Counted from the first letter of the stretch, positions 34,501 through 47,823 are shown. The stretch is 64,000 nt of DNA from Cystobasidium ongulense (GCA_022835595.1 BQUP01000009.1:682001-746000), one strand, 5' to 3'. Notes: generated by a model not told the origin, from the sequence alone. Numbers and translations are program-made.

Positions 34501-37500
34501 CAACTCGACTCTCAGAACAATGAGAATAATGTTAAGATCGTCAATGATTTGAAGAGTAGATTGAATAAAGTCACAGAGAGAGAAGCCGTTACAGAAGCTT
34601 ACATTAGAGACTTAGAGAATAGGTTGAAATCGTCTACTGAACAAGATGAAGCTAGTAGTGATTTGATAAATGACTTGAAAAAGGAAATTGCTAGATATAG
34701 GGAGACTGAAGGAAATACTGAAAAATACATCAAAGATCTAGAAATTCGTTTGAATAAAAGTGAAGATATTCAGCGTATGCAAAAGAATCAAATTGAAAAC
34801 CTTGAACGAGATATTCAACGTCGTGAACGAGCATATGAAGAACTTGAAGGTCGTTTATCATTACTCGATACGACTGAACAACATAAACAATTACTCCTTG
34901 AACTCGATCAGCGTGATAAACGTATTCTGGATATTCAAAGGGAATTAGAAGATGCTCGCATTCAACTATCGGCTCTTGAAGCTGATACGAGAAGACTTCA
35001 AGCTTCAGCTGAAAGCGATGCCGAAGAAAAAGAAAAGCTACATCGACGTGTTGAATCGCTTGAGAAACAACCGAAGATTTCTGTCCTTGCTAGCTCCGAA
35101 CCGGATTCTGCTACCAACAGCTCGTCAGCTATGTCTCTTGCTATTAGCAATAGCCTTACTCCACCGCAGACTCCACTCCATGAAGGCGAGGACACCTCTT
35201 CCGAACCTGGTCATTTGGCCTCGAAGCTTGCCGAGTTGGAAAAGAGGCATGAACTGTCGCTGAAGGACCTCGATACCTTGTCTCACAAGTATAGAGAATC
35301 ACTAAAACATATTGAAGAGCTGCAAAGCACTCAAGGTATTCGATACAGGAAAAAGTCAAGTGCTGAAGAACCCGGTAGCTCGCCTGAGAACCAACTTGAG
35401 ACGCTGGATGATGTTCCGGAAGAGGGCTTGACCGACACAGCTAGGAGATCGAGTCTATCACCCATCAATGTTTCTTACAACACGCCAACACGGGCATCAA
35501 GAGGATCAAATAGCAGACGTTCTATGCCCCTTTCTCCTCGAGGGTCTTTTTTAGGTCGATCTCCTGTGGCGAGTCATTCGGCTTCGCATTTACGCTCTGT
35601 TTCGGCTTCTTTGTCACAGGAGTTATCATTGGCTCAATACTTGAATGGTGCTTTGCTACCTTCGGGAACTTCGTTATCTCTGTCTCAAACTAGTCATTCG
35701 AATCAACAGCCTGGAGGATTGGGTCCTTTACCTTCTCCGCACATGATGATGTCGAATGGCTCTTCAAGCCCTAGACCTACTTCACCTCTTATGAATCGAA
35801 GAGAGTCTCTCCTTCATGGCAGTGAAGTTTTCTTCCCTCAAGCGCCGGAAAGAAGCAATGAATCGCTGCAACAAGAAGTGAAAAAACTTCAGGAGACTTT
35901 GAACGAGCGCGAGGAAGAGATAAGAGCTCTTGAAGCTGGTATGGCCGATTTGAAGCAGGTGAATGGGGAAAGTAGCGGAAGGATTCTAAACGGCAAAACT
36001 CTATCTATCGACCGACCGAAGATAGTGGCGGATGATGGCCTCAAGACACCTGTGGGCACGACTCCACCGAATCTGAACCATCTCTCCCCGAACACTGTCG
36101 AAGCGTTCAATGAGATCAAGAAGAGTATGGATAAAGCTGAAGATGCGCAGGTGACAGATCCTTCGTCAGATGCACAACTAGCTCGTCTAGATGACTTGAT
36201 GCTTTCAATGGCCAAGAAAGAAGTTGCGCATCAAGAAAAGGTACAAGAACTTGAAGAGCAACTATCTACACTCAAGAAACAGCATGAAGAATTGAGAACA
36301 TTATCGAAAGATCAAGTATTAAATATGTCAACTGAAATTACTGCTTTGCGTGAACAATTGTCTTCTAGCGGTGCTGAGACTCAAGATTGGGAAGACAAAC
36401 TGTCAAAGATGGATTCTGATATAAAGGCGAAAGGAAAACAAGTTGGAGATATGCTTGATGAGAAGGACAGTAACCATCAGAAAGCTCTGATAGCTTTACA
36501 AAAGGAACACTCTCAAGCGATTTTGGAAAAGGCTGCAGACCATGAGAAAGCTCAGCTGAACTTGCAAGAAGAACATGCCACTTTGCTAAGGAGAATGCTA
36601 GAAGCGAAAGAAGAACTTTTTATACGCAAAGCTGAAGAGCAAGATGCGTTACTGCAGCGCCTTACGAGAGATCATCTAGAGGCCAACAAACAACGCGACT
36701 TTGCACATCAAGAAGCGCTGAAGACTTTACGGGAGGAGAGAGAAGACTCCCTTCGTCGACAAGAGATGGAGCATAAGGAAGCTTTGGATCGTGTCCATCT
36801 TCAACTTACCAATGTGCGAGATTCGGATCAGGCAGAGCTTGTTACGAGTTTGAACGCTCAGCACGATAGTGCGCTCAAGACGCGCGACGATCGACACCAA
36901 GAGACAGTCGAGAGGCTAAAGAACAGTCATGAAGAGGTACTTGCATCGCGTCAGCAGGAGCACCTCAGTAGTCTTGCTGCTGTGCAGGAGGAACATGAAA
37001 CAACTTTGACTAGACTATTTGAAGATCATTCACACGCACTTCAAGAAATCCGTGAAGAGCGCGATACAGCACTCAGGGAATCCCAAATGGTACATGAAGC
37101 GGAAGTAGCACGACTCGTTAATCAGCACAGAGAGGATCTTGATAAAGTAGTCAAGGAGGTTGAAGAGCGCGTTGCTGGTCTTCAAGCAGAACATGAGAAG
37201 GAAAAGACTGCTCTACAAGCACAACACGAGTCTGCTTTGGCTCTCCAGAATTCGAAAGCTGAAGCTACGCATGCTGAGCTACGCAATACTCTAGAAGAGC
37301 ATCACGCTGCGGAACTGAAACGCCATGAAGAAGATGTCGAAATCATGACGAAAAAGCATGCGGAAGCGCTGGCGGCTGAAAAAGATCTAAGTGAGACTAC
37401 TCTCGTAGCATTGCAGGAACAACATCAGAGTACAATGTCAGCTCTGAAAGCGTCTCATGCGGCTGCTATGACTCAGCTCATACAAGAGCAGGAGACTATG

Positions 37501-39184
37501 TCGGCGCAAAAGACAGTTGTAAGTACAATCAGCCCATCGATGCTCGAAGCTTTGCTGATGAAATACTCTTGATCCCCAATATAGGATCGCGAAGCTGATG
37601 ATCAGCAAGCACTGTCACGATTGAAAGAAGAAGACGCACGTGCTTTGCAGGATCTGGCAGCCAGTCATCAAGCAACAACGGCCGATCTCGTCAAGACTCA
37701 CGAAGAGGCGTTGCTTCAACTCAAGTCTGACTTTGAGCGAAAATTGGGGGAGCAAGATATTTCGCATACAGATGCTATCGAGTCACTCAAGAAACAGTCA
37801 GAGGAGAACTCAGCTGATCTCCAAAAACAAGTGAAGGAAGCGGCTGCTTCGAAACAAATCATGCTCTTGGATCTGACAAATGCTAAAGAATCTCTAGCTA
37901 GTCAAGAGAGTCAAACTGCACAATATCAGAAGATGGTGGATGAACTGCAAACGGCTACATTGAATAGCGATAAACACCAAAGCGAGATAGACAATCTTCG
38001 TTGTTCAGTTGAAGAAGCGAAGAAAACTGAAGCTAGCTTGAACATGGAATTACAAGAATCTATAGATGCATTGGGAACTTTGGAACACGCTCTCATCGAA
38101 TCTCAGAACGAAAGAGAACGCTTGATTAAGCAGATTGGAGAAGTTCAAAAACAAGCAAAGACGTCTGCTCAGTCGGAGGAACTCGCTGCTCAGCTTACAA
38201 GCTCGAACGAGGAGCGAGATAGCCTTAAAGCGGAAATTGCTAGACTGACTGCTGTGCTATCGGCCAGAAGACCTATCTCTCCTACTGCACAAGGACTTGG
38301 TATCAATGGATATGGTTCACGCGCTAGTAAAGATCAAGAGACGCTCCTGACCACGCAGATTGGCGGACCGGAGGGATTGGGAGAATTGCCCGCACCGCCG
38401 TCACCTTATCCGACTGTTCGACATTCTTCAATTGTCAGCTTGGTGAATGGGAGTCATCCTAGCTCGCGCCCACCTCCTACACCTCCCCCATCTATGCCAC
38501 CTCCACCACTTCCAACAGAGGCGTTCAATACCAGTATCTTCAATCCTTCTTTGAGCGGACACCACGCTGGTACTTCTTCTTCTGCTGTGTCATTTTCCAA
38601 CAGAGGGCGCGAGTCTGTCAGCTCGGTCTTTACTCGAGATAGTCACATGGACACGATGACCTCTTCGAATAGAACGACGAGCATGGCGGATACTATCAGT
38701 GTTGATCCGCGAGTTCATCAAAAGTTTGAAGAGCAAGAAGCTGCTCTTAATAGATTGACGAAACGGTTGGAACACGCAGAGACTGAACTGAAAGCTAATA
38801 TTGATCTAGTGACTACATTGGAATCAGCGTTAAATGATTCGGAGCGTAATCTACGTAAATCACGTATCCAAATGAATGAGCTGGCAAAAGAGCGTGAATC
38901 ATTGACACAACAGAATGATTTATTAAGACATCAAGTTATTGAAGGACAAAGAGAAGTTGATAATATCAAGCATAATTTATTATTACATGAAGAAGAAAGT
39001 AGAAAGAAATTAGAAGCTCAAAAAAAAGCTCAGCGTGAAGCCCAAGGTAATGCCGAAGCTAGAATGGCGGAAATACAAAGATTGAATCGGAAAAGTAAAT
39101 TTAATGTGAGTTTCTCCTTGGTTCTAGCCTGGTAGTATTTAAGAAGAGACTGACATGTTTCTACTTTATTTGCAGTGCTTCTAA
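31518..39184 (+). CDS. kinesin motor protein, kinesin-4 (KIF4/KIF21-like), about 2167 residues
   Basis: Plus-end-directed microtubule motor. Thirteen exons sum to 6504 bases: 31518-31601, 31670-31739, 31955-32068, 32144-32246, 32315-32586, 32681-32718, 32807-32910, 33020-33470, 33564-33736, 33877-33958, 34036-37518, 37585-39105, 39176-39184. The start is [13 protein letters not shown]. The N-terminal motor shows VQVALRIRP, the P-loop [12 protein letters not shown], switch [12 protein letters not shown], switch [11 protein letters not shown] and the [16 protein letters not shown] neck. About 100 Ser/Pro-rich residues are inserted between switch I and switch II. The rest is long coiled coil (about 34.2-38.3 kb) with two disordered Ser/Pro-rich breaks, ending SKFNCF. 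Intron 7 is GC-AG (AG|GCAAGT). The N-terminal motor, neck and very long stalk fit kinesin-4; subfamily assignment needs a tree. Confidence 0.9.
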
Positions 39185-39621
39185 TTTGTTCCGTATGTCT
39201 TGATGTCCTTCAGTTTGTAATTTTTGGTAATGTGTTATGGCGTTGTTCGAATGACCTTGCCGGCATTGTTTCGGTTGAAGCCTGTTGTATCCAGAGTTGA
39301 TCTTTGTCTGGAGAGTGTGGACGTAGTAATGTTTATCATCTCAAGTCACTGTAGTGGTGAAATGTCGGTAGAGTTGCCACCACGGCATGCTTGCCATGAA
39401 TCGACTCTACGGAGACGGGCGAATGGAAGACAGGAAAGGTCATCAGGCTCGTTAATGTGTGTACAAGTTCGTTGTGAGACTGATTGCAATCCACCTTGCT
39501 TGGTTGTTTACATTTGTCAGATCTTGGTCAGTTGATTTGCCTACTAATTGATGTGCAATTATCCTCGACTCTCTCTTCCTCCTCACCACCGTCATCACCA
39601 TCAACCACCACAACCACCAAT
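39185..39621. other. kinesin 3' flank and promoter of the next gene
   Basis: No gene seen. The last 40 bases before 39622 are a CACCACC/CATCACC-rich 5' leader. Confidence 0.5.
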
Positions 39622-40009
39622 ATGTCAGAATCCAACCGCAACGTACCAGGGACCAACTCGCCCTCTGCAGATGGCCCTACCAAGAACCCCATGGGCGAGA
39701 CGGGTCAGTCTGCTGTCTATCGACCATGGTTTTGGACACTTGCTGATGGAATGGCTGCATGACGTCGCTGTAATATAATATCCCACAGGCCAGAGTGAAC
39801 CCATCTCTGACTCGAAGCAGCGAGGAGACCAGTTTGGAGAGAAGCCTGCTGAGAACATAGAGTCGGGTCAGGGCGGAGCTGATGTGTCCAAGGTGGGTTG
39901 CGTCCGTCCTACATACAGCCTTGTACAAGGTCGACTGACGGTGGGTGTGATGGGTCAACAGGCTGCAGAGAGCGTCAAGGACACTGCAAGCAGTTATGCT
40001 TCCAAGTAG
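39622..40009 (+). CDS. small hydrophilic protein, unknown
   Basis: Three exons (39622-39703, 39789-39892, 39962-40009) give 78 codons. The 77-residue product starts MSESNRNVPGTNSPSADG, contains SKQRGDQFGEKPAENIES and ends AESVKDTASSYASK. It is highly charged, has no hydrophobic core and looks intrinsically disordered; the KDTASSYASK end resembles LEA-like or CsbD-like stress proteins, but this is only composition. Introns are GT-AG (phases 1 and 0). It lies in the same orientation as the kinesin and transketolase genes. I do not recognise a defined family. Confidence 0.65.
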
Positions 40010-40531
40010 AGGGTGTGCATTTGAGCAATAGTAGTGCAGGACGTCAAGGAAGGATGGGCATGGCGTGCAGCTATGATATATACTAGAACAGCAGTCGATA
40101 TGGTCCATAGGTGGGGTCCAGGACAGACGGCAATTGCGAGATTGATTGAACGACATCGACGACAGTCAGACTATGGTTGGTTGATGCATGCAAGCATGGC
40201 CTTGCTCCTTGTTCATTGTCTGCCTGTCGTGTCCTTGTGCCTGCCTGTCATGGCGGCTAGCAAACTCGCTCTAAACGCGGACAAGCAGCAGGACTCACGG
40301 CGGAGTTGCAGACGACTCTTGCTCTACTCTCTCCTATGCACGCTGTCTGTCGTGCCTGCCAATGCTCGAATATATTCGCCCTCCCGTCGTCCGCCAGTTC
40401 CGCCGCAGCTTGCCGCCGCTTGCTTGCTTTTCTTCTTTCTCTCTCTTTGACCAATTTATAACCATCAAGTAGAGCAATCCACCTGCAAGCAAGCAAGCAG
40501 CGACTGGATACTGAACAGCACTTCACTCAGC
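40010..40531. other. transketolase promoter region
   Basis: CT-rich stretch before the transketolase ATG, with no gene motif. Frames on both strands are overlapping and accidental. Confidence 0.5.
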
Positions 40532-43500
40532 ATGGCATTCACAAAGGTGCGCGCTCTCGGTCGGTCCTCGTCGTCCCGCCGCCGACTGGCGCTGATCTCC
40601 GTTATCCATGCATGCTCAGGACAACAACGATGAGCTCTGCATCAACACGGTGCGTCGCTGCATTCAGCAACATCCAAGGGTATCGTCCCTACTGTTCTCT
40701 CTATCTAACGCACATCCCTCGCTCTCCCTCCCACTTCCATCCATCCTGCCCGCTCTCCGACCTTCTCAACGCATCATTCGGCCGCCCGCTTGTTGAATTG
40801 CTCGAATGGACGCAATGATGGCCCGTGAATGCTCTATACTGTACAATGCGCTGTAAATTCGCATAGATCCGCACTCTTGCAGTCGACATCGTCAACAAGG
40901 CAAACTCGGGTGAGTCCTTCTTGCTTTGACACACGTTGAACGACAGCATGCATGATAAGCTTTAGAAATGGAATGACGATATTGATGAGTGCTTTATTTT
41001 GGATTGGTTTGTATAGGTCACCCTGGTGCACCCATGGGAATGGTCAGTTTCAAGCCTGCTTCATTGGCCCAGCAGCCCCGTACTTCGAGACTGAAATGCT
41101 CTCCGTCATTTATTGGCATTTTGCAGGCCCCAATCGCCCATCTGTTATGGAGCAGGTTCCTACGATGCAACCCAAAGAATAGCACTTGGTTGAACAGAGA
41201 TAGATTCGTACTATCAAACGGTCACGGTTGCGCTCTCCAATATACCCTGCTTCACTTGTTGGGTTATGATGTTACTATGGAAGATCTACAGCAGGTAGGT
41301 CATTCCTTGAAGATGGCATTGATTAGACCAGGAAAGGTTGTTGAAGGCTGAGACGCATTCATTCACACCCTTATAGTTCCGTCAACTCGGCTCTAGAACC
41401 CCCGGTCACCCTGAAGTCGGAGGTGCGCTTTTATCCTATATCAAATCCTAGACGATATAGTTCGCAATGCTGATAAAATGCCCCTTCATCCCGCAATACG
41501 CTACAGTTACCGATGGAATCGAGGTTACCACCGGACCCCTCGGACAGGGTATCTCGAACGCTGTCGGTTTAGCTATCGCCGAAGCCCACATTGCAGCTAC
41601 ATTCAACAAGCCCGACCTCGAGCTCATCAACAACTTCACCTACTGCTTCCTAGGTGATGGATGTCTCCAAGAAGGTGTTGCCTCCGAAGCTTGCTCTCTA
41701 GCTGGTCATCTACAACTCGGTCGCTTGATTGCCGTATGGGACGATAACAGAATCACAATTGATGGAGATACTGCCGTTTCATTCACTGAAGATGTCGAGA
41801 TGAGATTCAAGGCTTATGGATGGCAAGTCCTCCATGTCGAGAATGGTGACTCTGACCTAGAAGCAATGTACAATGCCATTGCCGAAGGTCACAAAGAAAC
41901 TTCCAAACCTACACTCATCAGATTGAGAACTACAATTGGATTCGGATCAAAATTACAAGGTACTCATGGAGTACATGGAAATCCTCTTAAACCAGATGAT
42001 GCACAAGCTATCAAGAAATTATTCGGTTTCAACCCAGATGAGAAATTCGCTATTCCTGAAGCTACTACTTCAACTTATGCCTCTATTAGAGAAAGAGGTG
42101 ATAAATTAAATCAAGAATGGAATAAATTATATGATGAATATAAATCTAAATATCCTAAAGAAGCCGAAGATTTAGAAAGACGTCAAGCTGGAAAATTACC
42201 TTCTGGTTGGGAGAAATGCTTACCTACCTACAAGCCTGATGATCCAGCTGTAGCTTCGAGAAAGTTATCAGAGACTGTTATTGGAAAGATCGCCGAGGCT
42301 GTTCCTGAATTTATCTGCGGTGTGAGTTGCCGAACAATTTTCCCAAAGATGGCTTTATTTCGTTGCTCAGAAGGCTGATTTTGGTTGCATAAAGTCCGCT
42401 GATTTAACTGGATCAAACTTGACAAGATGGAAATCAGCAGAAGACTTCCAACCTCCTTCTACTAAACTTGGTTCTTATGCTGGTCGTTATGTCAGATACG
42501 GTGTCAGAGAACACGGTATGGGAGCTATCATGAACGGTATAGCTGCTTATGGAAAAGGACTCGTCATCCCCGCCGGTGGCACTTTCCTTAACTTTGTCTC
42601 TTGTGAGTTGTCTTCCGGTTATTCCTCAGCTTTCTCGATTAAATTCTGATCGTTCCCCTTTTTGGCCATTTCTGATAGACGGCGCTGGTGCCGTGAGACT
42701 CGCTGCACTCTCTCATCAAAGAGTTCTTTGGATAGCCACCCATGATTCGGTCTCTTGCTCTCTTTACATCTTCGATGTAACACTTTTACTTATAGTTTGC
42801 TTTATCGTTCTTAGATTGGTCTGGGCGAGGATGGACCAACGCATCAACCTGTAAGCTAATACCTTCTCTATTTCCACTAGTCATACACCAACTGACAAGA
42901 CACACTTATGCTTCCCAGATCGAGACTGTCGCTCACTTCCGAGCTCTGCCAAACTGCATGGTATGGAGACCTGCTGGTGCGTTCTAGTCACGTGACTTTA
43001 TGGGCGTACGAATTGACTGAACACCATGCACCCCACCTTTAGATGGTAACGAGACCTCGGCTGCTTACTTGATGGCCATGGAATCCCATTGCCCAAGTGT
43101 CATGGCTTACTCCCGACAAAACCTCCCTCAACTCGAGGGCTCGACCATCGAGAAGGCCGCCAAGGGAGGCTACGTCCTCAAGGAAGCGCCATCCGGCAAG
43201 AAGGCAGATCTTACATTCGTCTCTACCGGTTCAGAGGTCGCTATTGCCCTCGAAGCTGCCAATATCTTGGAAAAGCAGGGTAAAACCGTTAGACTTGTCT
43301 CGCTACCTTGCTTTGAAGCGTTCGACGCTCAATCTCACGAATACAAGATGGCTGTCTTCCCTGATGGAGCTCCTGTCCTCAGTGTGGAAGCTATGAGCAC
43401 CCAGGGATGGTAAGCAGTTATTCGTGACTAGTCCGACTTGCGCAATGGGGATTCACTGACGTATGTATACTACACAGGGCCAAGTACTCTCACGAGCAAT

Positions 43501-43914
43501 ACGGTATCGAGTAAGTCATTTGCATCCAGCGCTCACTATTAGTTGGTAGATCTGCGAAAGTATTGCAGATCTACTCTAAAAGAGACGTCAGGAAGATGTA
43601 GTAGGAGATTTGCAGGCCAAATCTTCCACTAACGTCTTCCACAGACGACCGTCTCTTTTAGAGTAGATCTGCACTACTTTCGCAAATCTTCCTGCCATGT
43701 GTCAGCTCCTTATCTCTAGCTGCAATGACTAAACGCCTTCTCACGATTCTACAGTACCTTCGGAGCTTCCGGACCTTACCAGAAGGTATACGAGAAGTAC
43801 GGTCTCACAGGCGAGAACATCGCCAAGCAAGGTCAAAAGGTCATTGACTTTTACGCAAAGAGAGGAATGGACATCCCATCTCCCCTAAACACTTGCTTCA
43901 CGCACGTACTCTAG
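40532..43914 (+). CDS. TKL1: transketolase
   Basis: Thiamine-diphosphate enzyme of the non-oxidative pentose phosphate pathway, cytosolic, moving two-carbon units between sugar phosphates. About 15 exons, many tiny at the 5' end: 40532-40546 (15 bases), 40620-40649 (30 bases), 40867-40909, 41017-41042, 41127-41294, 41377-41422, 41507-42321, then 42395-42602 and others to 43755-43914. Motifs in order: [50 protein letters not shown], the ThDP site [68 protein letters not shown] and the C-terminal [14 protein letters not shown]. Length about 680 residues, as expected. The last intron (43512-43754) is 243 bases and carries a long hairpin; most other introns are 70-110 bases. Confidence 0.96.
43548..43689. 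repeat. long intronic inverted repeat (hairpin) in the last transketolase intron
   Basis: The outer arms 43548-43587 and 43650-43689 are 40 bases and pair at 38 positions (AGATCTGCGAAAGTA...AAAAGAGACG and its complement). Inside, shorter matching segments (GGAAGA... AGATTTG against CAAATCTTCC) extend the fold, so nearly all 142 bases can pair. The left arm also contains its own 8-base palindromic pair AGATCTGC/GCAGATCT. It accounts for the excess length of this intron. It could be a foldback/MITE-type insertion or a structured RNA; no target-site duplication was identified. Confidence 0.85.
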
Positions 43915-44248
43915 ATTATCTTTTCATTAGATGCACTAGAAATCTTTCACTACAATGGTAGAGATCCGGGCTGAATGGGGTAATTTAGACTTTTCCGCAC
44001 AATGCAATGACAATCAATCGTCCTTGACCTCTATCTCCATCGGCTTTGCCACTGTGCTTATAATTTGACTGCGCTATTGACTACTTGGCCAGAATTGACT
44101 TTGCTTCTCGGACTTCGGCATCAGGGCATACTTCGCTGTCAAATACAGAGAAAAGAGGCAATATATACTAACATCTGTGGCTACTTGACCCTTGGCAGGC
44201 AGTATATAACACCCAAAAATTCGCCTTTCTAGATAGTTTTGAGGAGAT
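43915..44248. other. convergent spacer after transketolase
   Basis: 3' flanks of the convergent transketolase and coiled-coil genes. Nothing else seen. Confidence 0.55.
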
Positions 44249-44783
44249 TTAGCCTCGTTTCATCCGCTTTGACACTGGGAAATTCTCGGGATCTGTAAAG
44301 CCATCCAACTTAACGAGATGCACTTGCAAAACGGGCAGAACTAAACTTACCACTGCACTCTTCATCTGTTTCGAGCAGCTTAGATATAGATACTTTGCCC
44401 TTGGGTTTAGTCTTTTCTACCGCATCAGCTGAAACAGCAGCTTTAACACGAGCTAGTTTGCCATTGACGGTAGCGAGGGTTTTGGTGTTTGATGCTAATT
44501 CAGCGCTCTTCCTGTCGCGTTCTCCCGAGACTCGAGTCAAATCTGCTTGGAGCTCTGATATTTTTCGTTTGTCTTCGACTAGTTGTTGGTCCCGCTCTTT
44601 CAGCCACGCAATCATCTTCTCCGCTCTCTCGCGATTTCGAGTGCTTCTTTGGGCCTGAGCACGAGCTCGTAGAGCTTCGGCCTCTTTTGCAGCAGCCTCA
44701 GTCTCATCCTCACGCTCGGTTTCTTTCAGATCTGTGATGTGCTCTTCGAGTATTGCAGAGGAAGGGGTTGGGTGGAGCGACAT
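44249..44783 (-). CDS. small coiled-coil protein, unknown function
   Basis: Exon 1 starts at ATG 44783 (MSLHPTPSSAILEEHITDLK). It is dominated by a charged heptad-rich helix through RNRERAEKMIAWLKERDQQL and ISELQADLTRVSGERDRKSA. It ends KLLETDEECS; a 58-base GT-AG intron joins it to a short last exon reading DPENFPVSKRMKRG with a stop at 44249. That basic tail, KRMKRG, could be a nuclear signal. About 160 residues. I do not recognise a family; the length and coiled coil would suit a kinetochore, spindle or chromatin complex subunit, but that is a guess. Confidence 0.65.
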
Positions 44784-45797
44784 GGTGAGAAAGGTTTGCG
44801 CTGATGCGCCTGGGCGACGAGCATAGGTCTATGCATATGAAGTCAACGGAAGAGCAAACGCAAGGATGGCAGGGATGGACACAAAGAGGGGGTCGGTGGA
44901 GTGAGTATGTATGGTAGAGTAAGAGGATTAGTAAGGCGAGGGAGAACTAGGACACGTGCAAGCGCACTTACAGGAAGTCTTCTGGTTAGTCCAGCCTTAT
45001 AAAGGGAAGGGTAAGGGTGAGTGGACCTCAAGGTGAGCGAAGGATAGTCTCCCATGATGTGGGCAGAAGGAAGCAGAGGAACGAGACAGGAGAACGGCTG
45101 CTTTTATACTCGAGGAATTGGTTCCTAGAAGCTTCATGTTCAGAAGAGAAGCGATGTGAAGCGGTGGGGAAGTGATGTCAAATGATCCGCTTCTTCCAGG
45201 CTGTTGCAGTCTTTCCATTGTTGGACTCAGCAGTACAGAACAGCAGCGTGGATGGATCCACACTTTCATCTGAGAGGAGAAGCGTCTTCTGCTGTATTTG
45301 CAGGCAGTCTGCAAGCCGACTCTCGCGCTTCCCTTCTTGGTCTAAGTGATGGCCAACGGTGGAGACTGGCTGGAAGAGAAGGGAAGCAAAGAGAGCCAGT
45401 AAAGTCGGCACTTGCACGCACGAAACTCGTCTGACTGTGTCCATGGCTATGATGCTCGTCAGGTGGAAGCCTTGTCTTCTCTTCTCGTCGCACTCATCAG
45501 TGGTTCTCCCGTCATCAACCATTCATGACTGAGCACTCCAGTTCAGCTTCTCAATCGACAGAATAGAAGCCTCGACGCAGAAGGCAAGCAGTCAAGGGAC
45601 CTCTGCTCGATGCCCCTGGGTTCCGTGGGTGTAGACGCAGTGTTTCTCTTTCTTCTTACCCCGAGGCAGTCGGAGAAGAGAAGCTCTGTGAAGCGAAAAG
45701 CAAGACACAAGTAGTGCAGAGGGTAGTAGCCGAGCATGCATATGTCCTCCTATGCTGCCGCTCCTCAATACAATGCCGGCAATGTATATCCTATACT
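44784..45797. other. intergenic, no gene seen
   Basis: About 1 kb between two minus-strand genes. Overlapping frames at 45178-45522 on both strands have no motif. It must contain the promoter of the coiled-coil gene. Confidence 0.5.
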
Positions 45798-47519
45798 CTA
45801 AACTTCATGACTACTTGATGTCCTATAGCGCACAGCGAACCACAATTCGTCTTTCAAGATAGTCCTAAGCAATTCTAGCATAGTTTCGTCGGCCTTTACA
45901 TCCGCTAGTCGAGCTAAAGCAGCTTTACTGTCATCCTCCACATCACGGCATAATCTTTGCAGCGTCTCATTCGAGAGTCGGACATTTTCCGCTGAGATCT
46001 CCTCTCTAATGCCGTTGACGAGATCGTAAAAAGGTTGAAAGTCCCAGCCAGCTTGACTTTCATCGAGTGTCTTGTTCCGCTTGCGTGGACTTGGTACGCC
46101 CTTTTCTGAATTTGCTTTACTACCGCGCTTCATGTGGAAGAGCGCGAGAGCCATCGTTAAGCGGTATGAAACGTCAACTCGCCCTTCCGACAGAATGAAA
46201 TGATATTCTCCCCAATAGTCATTCGCTTCGAGTATGCTTTTCTTCAGCTGTCTTTCCTCGTCTTCCAATTCTTCGAATAAACGTATTACCCGTTCGGTAA
46301 CATCGAGAACGTTGTCGGAATTGGCTGGCATGCCCATTGCAAAGCCGTATTCGGCTGATAAGATATAGTCGCTGTGCGCTGAATAAGAGTACTTGACTTC
46401 TTCCCCTTTCTTGATAAGAATTGTCTTTTCAGACCAGTCGCCAATGTGAGAATCGTAGCCGGATGAGAGAAGGCAGAAGTCATTGTCAAGCTGGACGATC
46501 TTTGTCTACAACGGGCATGATTCAGTAGCAGCCTTAGGGAGATTGTTGTGAGCGAGGCTTACTGGCTGACCACAATTGTGATTGCCCATCTATGGTACTT
46601 GCGATTCAGTCTGCGTTATGTGCTGCCTTTGACGGGGCGCAATTTTCCACTCACATCGATTATCGGGGCTAAAGTAATATTGTCTTCCCGTGAGGGGAGT
46701 TCAAGGTCATAGTATATACATCTTGAATTGACACAAAGCCAAGCCCATGCGTAGTCTTCCACGTTCAATGTCCTTGAAGTATTTGTCAATTGCTGTTAGG
46801 GCATCGAGGTATCAGCATGTCGCAAAGGTTTCGACAAGGAAAGCGGTCGGCTCACCCAGGCGTTCGTCGTACGCTTCCAATCTTTCCAAAAACGCTTAGA
46901 GACATCATCCACTGCACTTCGAAGACCCGAGGGAATAATGCCGTCTTGGTTGAATAAGCAAGTCCAGCTCTCGTCTTTGGTCACTTCTCTCCATAATGGC
47001 ACTGTGCTAAGGTCCTGTGGCAGAGTCCGAATGTAAGGTATGAAGTCCTCTGCTGTTTCAGAGAAGCTTGACGTGGTGAATCTATGAAGGGAGAGGTGCA
47101 GGCATAATAGCTGAATAGCAGATAGCTCTTCGACCATATCTAGATCGTAGAGGGACGAGATTGTTACGCTATTCAGCAGGGTTGATGTGGGAAGCGATAT
47201 GAGCTTTTGCTGAGGCTGTAGAACAAGTTTAGCATTCTGAAAGCGTCAGCATCCAGGCAGAAAGCTGTATTCTGCTTGACCTTGACTAATGAAGTCAAGA
47301 ACATTTGCTATAAAAACTGACGAGAATATCCGATGTTGCAACGAGCTTGCGACCACCTGTCATGAAGTCAGTATAGGCTGTATAGATTGTTCCAGTCTCA
47401 GACAATCAACGCTGCACACCTCCGGCTGGACTCTCATGCAATTCGACTTTCAGAGTGCTTCTGTCAAATCCATGCCTTTCAAGCCACGAAAGCAGGTCGA
47501 GCCAGCTTGTATCAGGCAT
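45798..47519 (-). CDS. SET-domain protein lysine methyltransferase (RKM/SETD6-like)
   Basis: The ATG at 47519 opens MPDTSWLDLLSWLERHGF, then KVELHESPAGGRKLVATSDI, the usual entry of the split SET domain found in ribosomal-protein and Rubisco-type methyltransferases. Middle exons give NAKLVLQPQQKLISLPTSTL, YDLDMVEELSAIQLLCLHLS, ETAEDFIPYIRTLP and WTCLFNQDG. Near 46490-46340 comes FCLLSSGYDSHIGDW with EVKYSYSAHSDYILSAEYGF, corresponding to the E-V-x-x-x-Y-x-x-x-x-N/D-x-x-L-x-x-x-Y-G-F end of the SET core. The C-terminal exon (from ATG-like 46337 to 45798) is the helical substrate-binding half. The active-site NH motif is less clear than usual. Substrate unknown; it could be a ribosomal or elongation factor lysine. 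Internal exon borders are approximate. Confidence 0.75.
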
Positions 47520-47823
47520 GGTAGTGTGTTGGTCTTTGAATCATTGTAGCACATTTGTCATGATGTCGCTTCCCTCTTGATTGTTAATTGTCGGTGTCGG
47601 TCGTGGTGAAGGGCAAGTCTTCAAAGCAATTCCAGGTCATCTTCAGCACAATCGTGCCTATCATTGGTATTTTATTCTGCAAGAGCGGCAAGGAACGGCA
47701 TGCGCATATCATCGCTGCAATGACACCATACAGGCTGCGATAGCTCGAAGCTGCTGCTCGTCTGCTGTTGAAGCTCGCCCGGCGTTTACAGGCCGTCCAG
47801 CTGCCCTCCAGCGAGTCGCCATC

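Noticed and set aside
45178-45522. Open frames on both strands upstream of the coiled-coil gene
   Set aside because: Mutually overlapping, without motifs; likely promoter sequence.
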